Assembly: GCA_038239195.1 (NCBI GenBank)
Contig: JBBSEZ010000203.1
Location: 1-16,928, forward strand
DNA length: 16,928 bases
Direction of reading: 5' to 3'
Source: JBBSEZ01 sp038239195
GTDB lineage: Bacteria; Planctomycetota; Planctomycetia; Gemmatales; Gemmataceae
Shown in pieces: positions 4,443 through 12,738 of the stretch. The notes beneath the pieces were generated by a model, which was not told the origin of the DNA, did not search any database, and worked only from the letters and a program-made list of their open reading frames with translations. The stretch's first letter is position 1. Every line of letters begins with the position of its first letter. The position numbers were made by a program, and so were the translations under genes.

Positions 4443-6983
4443 GTGGACCCCTACCGTCTGCCGCGCACCGTCGTACCGAGCCGCTACGACCTCCACCTGG
4501 CCCCCGACCTCTCCGCCGCCACCTTCACGGGCCACGTCACCATTCGCGTGACGGTCCACGCTCCCGTCACCGAAATCCTCCTCAACGCGGCGGAATTGTC
4601 CATTCAGGAGGCCACCCTCGAAGAGCACAGCGGCCTTCGCCTGTCCCCCGCCGTCTCGCTCGACGAGCCGAACGAGCGCTGCCGGCTGGCCTTCGACCGC
4701 CCCCTGGCGCCCGGGCTTGCGCGCCTGGAGGTTCGCTTCGCCGGCACGCTCAACGACAAGCTGCGCGGCTTCTACCGCAGCCGGTACAAGGGCCCCGACG
4801 GCGATTGGCACGCGCTGGCAGCCACCCAGTTCGAGGCGACCGACGCCCGCCGCGCCTTCCCCTGCTGGGACGAGCCCGCGTTCAAGGCCGTCTTCTCCTC
4901 GACCCTCGTCGTCCCCCCCGGCCTCGTCGCCCTGTCCAACACCGCCATCGCCGAGGAGAAAACCGAGAACGGCCTGCGCGTCGTCCGCTTCGCCGACACC
5001 ATCCCGATGTCCACCTACCTGGTCGCTTTTGTCGTCGGCGACCTCGAAGCGTCGGAGGCGGTCATGGTCGGCAAGACGCCCCTGCGCGTCTGGGGCGTGC
5101 CGGGGAAGGTGGGCCTGGCGGGCTTCGGGCAGCAAATCGCCGCGTTCTCGCTGCGCTACTTCGAGGAGTATTACGGGCGGGAGTATCCGGGGGACAAGCT
5201 CGACCTGATCGCCATCCCCGACTTCGCCGCGGGGGCGATGGAGAACCTGGGCGCCATCACCTTCCGCGAGACGGCGCTGCTCGTCGATGAGGCGACGGCC
5301 ACGCACCAGGAGAAGGAGCGCGTCGCCGACGTGGTGGCGCACGAGAACGCCCACATGTGGTTCGGCGACCTGGTGACGATGAGCTGGTGGAACGGCCTGT
5401 GGCTGAACGAGGCGTTTGCGACGTTCATGGAGATGCTGGCCGTCGATGCCTGGCGGCCGCAATGGCAGCGCTGGACCACCTTCGGCGTCTCGCGCTCGGC
5501 GGCCCTGACCGTGGACGGGTTGCAGAGCACGCGGCCCATCGAGTACCCGGTGGCGGCGCCGCGCGATGCCGACGCGATGTTCGACGTGCTGACCTACGAG
5601 AAGGGCGCCTCGGTGCTGCGCATGCTCGAGCAGTACATCGGCCCCGACGCGTTCCGGGCGGGCGTGCGCGACTACCTCGCCCGCCACGCCTTCGCCAACA
5701 CGGAGACGGCCGACCTCTGGCACAGCCTGGCCGGCGCCTCCGGGCTGCCCATCCCCGCCATCATGGACGGCTGGATCTTCCGCCCCGGCTATCCGCTGGT
5801 CAGCGCCCGCCGCCAGGGCAATCAGCTCGTGCTCCATCAGCAGCGCTTCACCTACCTTCCCCCCGCGGCCGGCGATGCCCACGTGAACAGCCGCTGGCAG
5901 GCGCCCGTGCAGTTGCGACTGTGGCGCGGCGAGGCGGCCGAGGTGCGCCGCGTCTTGCTGACCGAGACGGAGGCGAGCCTGCCGCTGCCGCCCGACGTCG
6001 ATGCGGTGCTCGTCAACGAGGGCGGACACGGCTTTTACCGCGTCTACTACGAGAAGGAGCTGTTGGCCGCGCTGCTGGAGCGCCTGCCGGCGGGCCTGGT
6101 CGCCATCGAGCGCTTCAACCTCGTCAACGACGCCTGGGCCGCCGTCCTGGCCGGGCTCATGCCCCTGGCGGAGTACCTCGACCTGACGGCGCGCTTTCGG
6201 GCCGAGCGCGACCGCAACGTCTGGGCGGTGCTGCTGTCGTCGTTCGCGGCGCTGGACCGCCTGCTCGATCCGGAAGACCGGCCGGGGCTGGCGGCCCTCG
6301 TGCGCGACCGGGCGGGCCCCGCCGCGGCTGAGCTGGGCTGGGCTACGCGACCGGGCGAGGACGAACTGGTGGGCCAGTTGCGGGCGGACCTGCTGCGTGC
6401 CCTGGGTTGCCTGGGCGACGACCCGGCCGTGCAGGCCGAGTCCGAGCGCGTCTTCGCGAGCGGAGAGGGCGACGCGGGGACGAAGGCGGCGGTGATCGCC
6501 ATCCTGGCCCACGTGGGCAATGCAGCGCGCTACGAGGAGTTCGCGGCGCGCTACCGGGCCGCGCGCACGCCGCAGGACGAGCAGCGCTACCTGCTGTCGC
6601 TGGCCGGCTTCCGGCCCGCGGCGCTGGTGGAGCGCACGCTGGCGCTGGCGTTGAGCCAGGACGTGCGCACGCAGGACGCGCCCTTTCTGGTGCGAGCGCT
6701 GCTCTACGCGCCGCACGGCCAGGAGAAGGCGTGGGCGTTCCTGCAAGAGAACTGGGAGAGGATGTGTCGCGATTTCCCGGCGGCGGGGCTGCGCCGGCTG
6801 TGCGAGGGGGTGCAGGGGCTGGCGACGGCGGAGTGGGAGCGCGAGGTGCGCGAGTTCTTTTTGGAGAAGCAGGCCAACCTCGGCGGGAAGGTGCTGGAGC
6901 AGTACCTGGAGCAGCTTCACCTGGCGGTTCGGCTGAGGGAGCGCGAAGGCGAGGCGCTGCGGGCGTATTTGCGGCGGGCGTAG
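4443..6983 (+). CDS. M1 family zinc aminopeptidase (PepN/ERAP-like)
   Basis: An 846-residue metallopeptidase predicted to remove N-terminal amino acids from peptides in the cytosol; no signal peptide is seen. Diagnostic features are the exopeptidase motif GAMEN (264-268), zinc site HENAH (300-304) with the third ligand Glu323 in WLNEAF, and the catalytic Tyr385 in TYEKGAS. An N-terminal beta-saddle domain covers about 1-200, and the helical ERAP1-C-like domain about 500-846. The length is normal for the family. The GTG at 4443 is chosen because GAGGAG lies nine bases upstream and MDPYRLPRTVVPSRYDL is a typical start; no nearby ATG exists. A retropepsin-like gene follows 39 bases downstream and may be co-transcribed. 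Confidence 0.95.
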   Translation: MDPYRLPRTVVPSRYDLHLAPDLSAATFTGHVTIRVTVHAPVTEILLNAAELSIQEATLEEHSGLRLSPAVSLDEPNERCRLAFDRPLAPGLARLEVRFAGTLNDKLRGFYRSRYKGPDGDWHALAATQFEATDARRAFPCWDEPAFKAVFSSTLVVPPGLVALSNTAIAEEKTENGLRVVRFADTIPMSTYLVAFVVGDLEASEAVMVGKTPLRVWGVPGKVGLAGFGQQIAAFSLRYFEEYYGREYPGDKLDLIAIPDFAAGAMENLGAITFRETALLVDEATATHQEKERVADVVAHENAHMWFGDLVTMSWWNGLWLNEAFATFMEMLAVDAWRPQWQRWTTFGVSRSAALTVDGLQSTRPIEYPVAAPRDADAMFDVLTYEKGASVLRMLEQYIGPDAFRAGVRDYLARHAFANTETADLWHSLAGASGLPIPAIMDGWIFRPGYPLVSARRQGNQLVLHQQRFTYLPPAAGDAHVNSRWQAPVQLRLWRGEAAEVRRVLLTETEASLPLPPDVDAVLVNEGGHGFYRVYYEKELLAALLERLPAGLVAIERFNLVNDAWAAVLAGLMPLAEYLDLTARFRAERDRNVWAVLLSSFAALDRLLDPEDRPGLAALVRDRAGPAAAELGWATRPGEDELVGQLRADLLRALGCLGDDPAVQAESERVFASGEGDAGTKAAVIAILAHVGNAARYEEFAARYRAARTPQDEQRYLLSLAGFRPAALVERTLALALSQDVRTQDAPFLVRALLYAPHGQEKAWAFLQENWERMCRDFPAAGLRRLCEGVQGLATAEWEREVREFFLEKQANLGGKVLEQYLEQLHLAVRLREREGEALRAYLRRA

Positions 6984-7022
6984 AATGGGGCGGGGGCGGT
7001 TTCCCGGTCGAGGAGAGACGTC

Positions 7023-7457
7023 ATGGAGAGCTCCACGATGGGCAAGGTGATCGTGACGGCGAAGATGGAGAGCCTGGAAGACCTGTACCGCGTTCACCAG
7101 GGCACTTTGCCGGATGAGCAGGTTCGCCGTGTTGAGGTGTCGGACGCGCTGGTGGACACGGGAGCCTCTACACTGTCGATGCCGCGCCGCCTGATCGCGC
7201 AGTTGGGGCTTCGGCCGGTTCGCACGCGGCAAGCACGCACAAGCGCCGGGCCCGTCACCTTGCAGAGGTACGAGGCGGTTCGGCTGACGGTCCAGGATCG
7301 CGATTGCACGTGCGACGTCGTCGAAGTGCCGGACGATTGCCCGGTGCTGCTCGGGCAGATAGCGCTGGAGATGATGGACTGGGTGGTCGATCCGCAGGGG
7401 CAGCGCCTGATCGGCAACCCGGCCCACGGCGGGGAGCACATCATCGAGTTGTATTGA
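7023..7457 (+). CDS. Retropepsin-like aspartyl protease family protein
   Basis: A 144-residue single-domain protein with the active-site motif LVDTGAST (43-50) and a later VLLGQIALEMMDWVVD segment (108-123) that matches the hydrophobic-hydrophobic-Gly region of retroviral-type aspartyl proteases. Such proteins would act as homodimers, each giving one catalytic Asp (Asp45). No signal peptide or membrane segment is present, so it is probably cytosolic. The ATG at 7023 has GAGGAG seven bases upstream; a second ATG six codons in is possible. It follows the M1 aminopeptidase after 39 bases, suggesting a small operon of two peptidases. The substrate is unknown. Confidence 0.82.
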   Translation: MESSTMGKVIVTAKMESLEDLYRVHQGTLPDEQVRRVEVSDALVDTGASTLSMPRRLIAQLGLRPVRTRQARTSAGPVTLQRYEAVRLTVQDRDCTCDVVEVPDDCPVLLGQIALEMMDWVVDPQGQRLIGNPAHGGEHIIELY

Positions 7458-7492
7458 GGAGGGCGCAGGGGCATCGGGACCGGCACGACGGC

Positions 7493-9328
7493 TCAAGGCT
7501 TTCTCGTCTGGAGGAGAGGCGCCAGCCCCATCCGCATGCGCACGGCGTTCGCCTCTTCGAGGGTGATGCGGTAGACCCACAGCGTCAGCCCCGCGCGTGC
7601 GACGGGCGTAAACGCCTGGAAGTAGTCGTAGCCGCCGAGGGGCACCACCCGCCAGTCGCCTTTCCCGTCCGGGGCGGTGAAGGCCCCCCTTTGTACGAAA
7701 TGAACGCTGACTGCGTAGTAGCCCGGATGAGGGCCGAGTTGCTCCTGCGTTCGATCGTCCACAGCGCCCCGCACCGGGCCGAGGGGCGGGAGCGAGAACG
7801 AGATGCCCAGGACGCGCGGATCGACGTGGTTGAAGTAGGCCAGGCCGAGGGGCCGGGCTTCGGGGTGTTCGTCGAGCCAACTCTTCAAGGCGAGCAAATC
7901 CTGGCCCCAGTCGAGGTTGCTATCGACGAGGTGGGCGTGGCCGTTGGAAGGCCCGCCCGCGAGCTCGTTGAAGTAGGCGAGCGTGTGGGGGAAGGCCCTC
8001 AACGTGCTGCCGGCGCTCCCTGCCAGCAAGAGGGCCAGCAACGTGGCCATCCGCCAGCGGCCCGTCCGGAAGAAGAAGGCGAGTTTGCCCGTACTGACGA
8101 GAACGAAGGGGAACAGAGGCAAGGCGTACCGGAAGTAGTTCAGCCCGGTCTGGGAGCTCACGAAGGTCAAGATTGCCAGGGGCGGCACCCAGAGAAAGAT
8201 CTCCTCGCGCCACCCGGCGCTGGCGGGGTGGCCGAGCAGCGCCAGGGCCGCGCCGAAGAGCACCAGGGCCCAGGCCCCCAGGGGCACTTTCACCGCCAGG
8301 GCGTAGAGGTAGAAGTACCACGAACCGCCCTCGCGCCACTGCCCGCGCAGGTAGAAGGGCCAGTCGCCCTCGAAGTCGCGCCGCTGGACGTCGATACCGA
8401 GCAGGTAGTCGGCCGGGACGGGGGCGGGGAAGCGGCCGGCCCAACCGCCGCGGAAGCGGTTGCCGGGCTCGTCGTTCGCGATCTGGCGCGCTTCGCGCGG
8501 CTTGCCGCTCGACAACCGGCTGACGAATTGGAAGTCGCCCAGGGGCGTGCCGGTCCCTTGCAGACCGTAACCGAGGTTGAGGACGACAACGCTGAGGGCC
8601 ACGATGAGGGCGGCCTGACCGAGCCTGGCCTGGCGCGAGCGCGTTGGCCGGTCGGGAGCGCGCCAGGACAGCAGCGCGAGCAGGGGCCAGATGCCGTAGA
8701 GCAGGAGGAGGGTACACTTGGTGAGTTGGGCCAGGCCCAGGAGCAGGCCGGCGAACCAGGCGAGGGGCCAGGACGGGCCACGCAGATAGCGCCAGAAGAC
8801 GTAGGTGGCCGTCAGGCCGGCGACGGTGGCGGGCAGGTCGGGGGTCACCAGTTGGGCGTGGGCGAGCACGGTGGGGCTAAAGCACCACAGGGCAAGGCTC
8901 AGACAGCCCGCCCAACCGCCGTAGAGCTCGGTCGCCCAGCGGTAGACGATCCACCCGCCCAGCAGCGACCACGCCACGCCGGCCAGGCGCGCCAGACAGA
9001 CGAGGTCGAAGTAGCGTTCGGCGTTGGCGTCGGCGAACGGGGGGCCTGCTTCCCATTCGAGCCGGCGGCCCGGCAAGTCGTCGGGGAGATCGTAAGCGGT
9101 GTCGGGGCGGGCGAGCAAGACGGGGAGGGTGGCCAGCATGCGCGGCAGCGGCGGGTTGACGCGATAGAGGGCAAAGCCGCCGGTTTGCCAGTGCGACAGG
9201 CCGGCGGGGACGTGGCCGGCCTCGTCGATGGTGACGAAGTTGTGGCGGATGCTGCACAGCAGCAGAGCGGCGTGCGCCAGCAAGAGGGCGGCGGCGAGGG
9301 CACGGCAATGGCGCGGTGGGGGGAGCAT
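7493..9328 (-). CDS. GT39-type (PMT/ArnT-like) membrane glycosyltransferase
   Basis: A 611-residue polytopic membrane protein. The first membrane helix (about 9-27) is followed by an Asp-Glu pair (Asp35, Glu36 in TIDEAGHVPAGL), the position of the catalytic acidic residue in GT39/GT-C enzymes. VNPPLPRMLATLPVLL follows, and later VTPDLPATVAG precedes a series of hydrophobic helices. These enzymes move a sugar from a polyprenyl-phosphate donor to a protein or lipid acceptor on the outer face of the membrane. The C-terminal 200 residues are mostly soluble. It starts four bases after the stop of the DUF1559 gene, without a clear ribosome site, so it is probably translationally coupled. It converges on the aspartyl protease gene with a 35-base gap that has no evident terminator. 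The acceptor is unknown. Confidence 0.85.
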   Translation of the reverse strand: MLPPPRHCRALAAALLLAHAALLLCSIRHNFVTIDEAGHVPAGLSHWQTGGFALYRVNPPLPRMLATLPVLLARPDTAYDLPDDLPGRRLEWEAGPPFADANAERYFDLVCLARLAGVAWSLLGGWIVYRWATELYGGWAGCLSLALWCFSPTVLAHAQLVTPDLPATVAGLTATYVFWRYLRGPSWPLAWFAGLLLGLAQLTKCTLLLLYGIWPLLALLSWRAPDRPTRSRQARLGQAALIVALSVVVLNLGYGLQGTGTPLGDFQFVSRLSSGKPREARQIANDEPGNRFRGGWAGRFPAPVPADYLLGIDVQRRDFEGDWPFYLRGQWREGGSWYFYLYALAVKVPLGAWALVLFGAALALLGHPASAGWREEIFLWVPPLAILTFVSSQTGLNYFRYALPLFPFVLVSTGKLAFFFRTGRWRMATLLALLLAGSAGSTLRAFPHTLAYFNELAGGPSNGHAHLVDSNLDWGQDLLALKSWLDEHPEARPLGLAYFNHVDPRVLGISFSLPPLGPVRGAVDDRTQEQLGPHPGYYAVSVHFVQRGAFTAPDGKGDWRVVPLGGYDYFQAFTPVARAGLTLWVYRITLEEANAVRMRMGLAPLLQTRKP

Positions 9329-9332
9329 GGGG

Positions 9333-10265
9333 CTAGGGGGCGTCCGGGTTGACCTCCCCGCCCGCGGGGGTGAGCAGGGCGATCATCGTCGCGGTGGGCG
9401 TCGCAAAAGCGAGCGAGCGCACGGAGCCGTCGGCGAGCACGAACAAGGCGCCGCCGGGGTGGGGCGAGCCCCAGTTGTAGCGATAGCTCAGGCCCATGTC
9501 GGGCGAGTCGCGGACGAGGGTGGTGCCTTCGCCCGGCTGCGTGCCGAAGCCGCGCTGGGTGCCGCCGGAGCCGCCGACGAAGAACGGCTCGTCCCAGTAC
9601 CAGGTGCCGGTGTTGTACTGCTTCGGGCTGAGGGCCTTTTCGCCGGCGAGGACCGTGTTGGAGGTGCCATCGAGAACGTCGGCGATGCGCAAGCAGTCGG
9701 GGCGGTTGGGCACGAGGAAGGCGTTGGCGGCGTAGTCGGTCTTTCCCCAGGCCCACCCGCCGGATTGGTAGGTGCCGAACTGGTCGTTGACGGCGGGCAG
9801 GGCGCCTTTGCGGCCGCGCGAAGGACAGAGGTAGAGCGGGACGGCCGTGGTCCAGGCGCGGGCCTGGTAAACGTTTTGTTGTTCGAGGAAGGGGAGGAGA
9901 GCGTAGGCCCAGGGGCCGGTTTGGTCGTGCGGAGGCCGGTTGGGCTCGCCGACGCCCCAGGTGAAGGTGTAGGAGAAGGTATTTTCCTTGACGGTGACGT
10001 AGGTCGAGGAGCCGTCGGCCGCCGCGATCCACTGCTTGCCGTCCCAGCCGCCGTTGCCGGGGAAGACCTGGTAGGCATCGTGGTGCTGATGGAAGGCGAG
10101 GCCGATCTGCTTGAGGTGGTTGGTACAGGAGATGCGGGCGGCGGTCTCGCGCACCTTCTGGACGGCCGGGAGGAGCAAGGCGAGCAGGACGGCCAGGATG
10201 GCGAGGACCACCAGCAGTTCGATCAGCGTCAGGGCGGGCCTGCGGCATTTCGGCGAGCGGGACAT
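9333..10265 (-). CDS. DUF1559 family protein with prepilin-type N-terminus
   Basis: A 310-residue member of the DUF1559 (SBP_bac_10-like) family that is greatly expanded in planctomycetes. The N-terminus PALTLIELLVVLAILAVLLALLLP is a type IV pilin-like methylation/cleavage signal: cleavage would fall between Ala11 and Leu12, placing Glu16 at +5. Most members have Gly-Phe there, so Ala-Leu is a slight variant. The body has the usual NHLKQIGLAFHQHHD and DGTSNTVLAGE segments, and the H-x9-DG signature HPGGALFVLADG (269-280). It is predicted to be exported and held in a pseudopilus or the membrane. A GAGG lies nine bases before the ATG. It sits between the GHL-like gene (48 bases upstream) and the GT39 gene (four bases downstream), on the same strand. 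Confidence 0.93.
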   Translation of the reverse strand: MSRSPKCRRPALTLIELLVVLAILAVLLALLLPAVQKVRETAARISCTNHLKQIGLAFHQHHDAYQVFPGNGGWDGKQWIAAADGSSTYVTVKENTFSYTFTWGVGEPNRPPHDQTGPWAYALLPFLEQQNVYQARAWTTAVPLYLCPSRGRKGALPAVNDQFGTYQSGGWAWGKTDYAANAFLVPNRPDCLRIADVLDGTSNTVLAGEKALSPKQYNTGTWYWDEPFFVGGSGGTQRGFGTQPGEGTTLVRDSPDMGLSYRYNWGSPHPGGALFVLADGSVRSLAFATPTATMIALLTPAGGEVNPDAP

Positions 10266-10313
10266 GCGGGGGCCTCGGTGGGGGGAGGGCGCGGGGGAAG
10301 GTTGCCGGAGACG

Positions 10314-11861
10314 TCAGCGGGGCCGCATGCGCAGCCGGCGCCAGCCGAGCCAGGCGCTGGTCCCGGCCAAAATCGCCACGCCCACGCCGGTCAACCAGTA
10401 GCGGAGGGCGCTGGGCCGCGCGGGCCCCGGGGGCGCCGGCTCCTCGGCGGGGGGCCCGGCCCCCCCCACGAGGCGGTAATCGTCGCCGATACGGAACCAC
10501 CGGCCCCGAACGGCCTTGGACCGGGCCAGCAGGTCCATCAACTCCCAGGCCATCATGTGTCGCATGCTGAGGCTGCCCGTGACCGGCTTCTTCAGGTCCA
10601 CGCTGTCGTCGCGCGGGAGGCGCAGCCCGGTGGCGCGACGGAGGAGGTCGAGCAACTCATCGATCTTCGGCTCTTGCAGGTCGGCCGTCACGCCCGCCTC
10701 GAGGCGCAAGTCGGCCTCGAGGTAAAGGAGCTCCATCTCGAGCGGGGAGTGTTCCAGCGCGGGCAGGGTGTCGCGCAGGGCGTGGCCGACCTCCTCGCGC
10801 TGCTCGGGCCGTTCGAGGAGGAACACCACCCCTTGCACCTTCTGGGCGAGCAAGGGTCGGAACTCGGCCGCCACCCGGGAGGCATCGCCGGGGCGCAGCA
10901 CGGCGCTGAGCCGGGTCGGCTTGGTCGTGTCGGAGATCAGTTCCTTGCAGTGGAGCAGGAGGTCCTTGTTGGCGGGCTCGTCCCAGGCGGCCACGAGGAA
11001 GACCTCGTGGGCAGACTCGGGGGAGGTCCAGTTGAGCCAATCCATCGGTACGGCCAAATGCCTGGCCGGATCGGAGCGGTAGTAGTTCGCGATGCCCACG
11101 GCCGCCACCTTGCCGGAGGGGCGGCGGGTGGTGAAGGCGTCGCTGAGTTGCCGGAGGAAGCCGGTACACTCCTGCACGCGCCAGTCGGACCAGGCGCGAA
11201 CTTGCTCCTCCCCGGCCGGGCCCTTGTTCAGGGGGACGTTGATCGGGTCGATGCCCGTGGCGATGCAATACCTCTCGCGGGCGACGGCGCTATAGCCCAG
11301 CACGGCCCCGGCGGGCAGGCGGTAGTCCAGAACGAGGCCGTCGAGGCTGGGGTAGCGCTCGGCCAACTCCTCGATCAGCGCCAGCAACTCCTCGCGCACC
11401 TTCGGGTTGAAGGGAGAGGCGAACCGCCCATCGCCGGGCCTCCCAAACCCGCCCTGCGCGTCGCGGGCGGCAAGGGCCGGGTGGCGCGCGAACACCGTGC
11501 CGGTCACCGAACTGCCCGGCCGGCCCCAGCGGAGGCAGTTGAGGGCGAGGTAACAGGACTTGCCGTCCCGTCGCGCCAGCGCCAGCATCGCCGCGAGAAC
11601 GTCGGGCTTGCCCTTGTAGCGTGGCATTTGCGCGAAGAGGGCGGAGCGCGTCGGGAAGACGGTCTGCGCGTCCAGGAAAGCGGTGATGACGAGCCGCTGA
11701 ACGGGCTGATTCAGGACGTACTCGCGAGCCTCCCGGTCCGTGAGGTCGATGCCTACCGGATCGACCCACAGGGTGCGCTGCGGCGCCTGTCCCCGCGCGG
11801 CGCCGGCGCCGGCCGCGAGGAGCAAGGGGACCGCCAGAAGGCGGGCGAGATGCGAGAACAT
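10314..11861 (-). CDS. Exported glycosyl-hydrolase-10-like (GHL10/DUF187-type) protein with STN-like domain and C-terminal anchor
   Basis: A 515-residue protein with a signal peptide (MFSHLARLLAVPLLLAAGAG, about 1-24). The middle region resembles GHL10-type TIM barrels: LWVDPVGIDL, then LDGLVLDYRLP, then a WxxRVQECTGFLRQLSDAF helix and VPMDWLNW. This assignment is moderate. Residues about 397-466 resemble a secretin/TonB short N-terminal (STN) domain (LLDLLRRATG, KPVTGSLS, ending DDYRLVG). After a Pro/Ala linker a single membrane helix (about 485-507) ends in an Arg-rich tail. The ATG at 11861 is chosen because GGAGAG precedes it and it begins the signal peptide; the open frame extends 99 codons further upstream, but through a palindromic repeat. 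The combination of domains is unusual and the substrate is unknown. Confidence 0.7.
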   Translation of the reverse strand: MFSHLARLLAVPLLLAAGAGAARGQAPQRTLWVDPVGIDLTDREAREYVLNQPVQRLVITAFLDAQTVFPTRSALFAQMPRYKGKPDVLAAMLALARRDGKSCYLALNCLRWGRPGSSVTGTVFARHPALAARDAQGGFGRPGDGRFASPFNPKVREELLALIEELAERYPSLDGLVLDYRLPAGAVLGYSAVARERYCIATGIDPINVPLNKGPAGEEQVRAWSDWRVQECTGFLRQLSDAFTTRRPSGKVAAVGIANYYRSDPARHLAVPMDWLNWTSPESAHEVFLVAAWDEPANKDLLLHCKELISDTTKPTRLSAVLRPGDASRVAAEFRPLLAQKVQGVVFLLERPEQREEVGHALRDTLPALEHSPLEMELLYLEADLRLEAGVTADLQEPKIDELLDLLRRATGLRLPRDDSVDLKKPVTGSLSMRHMMAWELMDLLARSKAVRGRWFRIGDDYRLVGGAGPPAEEPAPPGPARPSALRYWLTGVGVAILAGTSAWLGWRRLRMRPR

Positions 11862-11886
11862 GGGCTCTCCGCCAAAGTCGCTGAAG

Positions 11887-11963
11887 AACGGAACGCCACG
11901 GAGGGCGTTCCCTACAGAGGCCCTGCGAACCGCTGTAGGGAACGCCCTCCGTGGCGTTCCGTT
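11887..11963. repeat. Perfect 31-bp inverted repeat (repeat family copy 2)
   Basis: The arms 11887-11917 and 11933-11963 are perfectly complementary around a 15-base spacer. Each arm contains a hairpin unit: GGAACGCC, six-base loop (ACGGAG left, CTCCGT right), GGCGTTCC, next to CTACAG/CTGTAG. These units match those at 3105-3172 except that stem position 7 is C:G instead of G:C, a compensated change. A further 13-bp inverted pair flanks it (TCTCCGCCAAAGT at 11866-11878 with its complement at 11980-11992), and the left one contains the ribosome binding site of the GHL10-like gene. Confidence 0.92.
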
Positions 11964-12028
11964 GCACGTCTCACCTGCAACTTTGGCGGAGAACCAGAAC
12001 ATGGGCAACGGCCCTCGGCTGGGGTGGG

Positions 12029-12730
12029 TCACTTCTTCTTGGGAGGCGCCTTGTCGAGCTCGCGGAGGAGCAGGGTGAGGGGAGATGGCCGGTCCCCGCG
12101 CTTGGGCGGCGCCGCCTTGGGCTCCCTGGCCCGGGCCTCCTTGGCCATCTTCAGCCACCAGTCGCGCAGAATCGGCTGCGTCGTCACCAGCTTCGCTCTG
12201 GAGAAATCAGGCGTCTCCAGGATGGGGTAGTCGGGCGCCTTTACCTTCAGCAGCTTCGCCGCGCGGCTCGTTAGCGTGCGCGCAACGTTCTCGCGCCCGT
12301 ACACGAGATTCATGTGCTCGCTATCGTCGATGTCGGCCTCGGTGGCGGGCACTCGCGCCCGGGCAATAGCGTAGAGCTTCGGCAGGCTCTCCACCCCGAA
12401 GACATCCATGCAGTAACCCAGGACGACATGCTCGAACAGGTCGTCTTTCGTCGCGAGGGCAGCAAGCAACACCTCGTGGGCCCGGACGTCGGCAAAAAAG
12501 AAGAGGGCCGGTTTCCTCACCTCGACGCGGTGGGATCGGTCTAGCTGTTTAACCTTCACCTTGGCCATGTTGCGGAGTTCTTCCGACCGCAGGCGCTTGA
12601 GCAGGCCCTCCAACTCGTCATCGAAGTTGACCTTCTCGGCGGCCGAGCTCTTGCCCGGAGCGACAGCCGCGAGGGCCAGCAGGATGCCATACAGTAAAGC
12701 GCAGGACATCTTCCTCAACCCGTTCATCAT
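12029..12730 (-). CDS. Exported protein of unknown function
   Basis: A 233-residue protein I do not recognise. The N-terminus MMNGLRKMSCALLYGILLALAAVAPG is a typical signal peptide, so it is probably secreted or periplasmic. The mature part is mainly helical, rich in Lys, Arg, Leu and Ala, with an Asp/Glu patch near residue 130 (EADIDDSEH). It ends in a Pro/Lys-rich tail (APPKRGDRP, then APPKKK). Two adjacent ATG codons (12728-12730 and 12725-12727) follow an AGAGG. The upstream gene's TAG stop overlaps this ribosome site, eight bases before the ATG, so it is likely translated with the 773-residue protein and may work with it. An in-frame extension to 12787 is rejected because it lacks a ribosome site and precedes the signal peptide. 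Confidence 0.75.
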   Translation of the reverse strand: MMNGLRKMSCALLYGILLALAAVAPGKSSAAEKVNFDDELEGLLKRLRSEELRNMAKVKVKQLDRSHRVEVRKPALFFFADVRAHEVLLAALATKDDLFEHVVLGYCMDVFGVESLPKLYAIARARVPATEADIDDSEHMNLVYGRENVARTLTSRAAKLLKVKAPDYPILETPDFSRAKLVTTQPILRDWWLKMAKEARAREPKAAPPKRGDRPSPLTLLLRELDKAPPKKK

Positions 12731-12738
12731 TCTGCCCT

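Noticed and set aside
7458..7492. Terminator in the 35-base convergent gap
   Set aside because: No stem longer than a few base pairs and no T tract on either strand were found.
4380..7880. A 1166-codon open frame on the minus strand across the aminopeptidase and aspartyl protease genes
   Set aside because: It is antisense to two well-supported genes, is rich in Arg/His/Gln as expected from the complement of high-G+C codons, has no recognisable domain, and would run across a convergent gene boundary.
11862..12158. A 99-residue N-terminal extension of the GHL10-like protein
   Set aside because: It reads through the palindromic repeat and into the neighbouring gene, and a signal peptide with a ribosome site starts at 11861.
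9228..12230. A 1000-codon open frame on the plus strand across the GT39, DUF1559 and GHL10-like genes
   Set aside because: It covers three supported minus-strand genes and two intergenic gaps; its translation is a low-complexity Gly/Arg/Glu/Ala mixture typical of antisense frames in high-G+C DNA.
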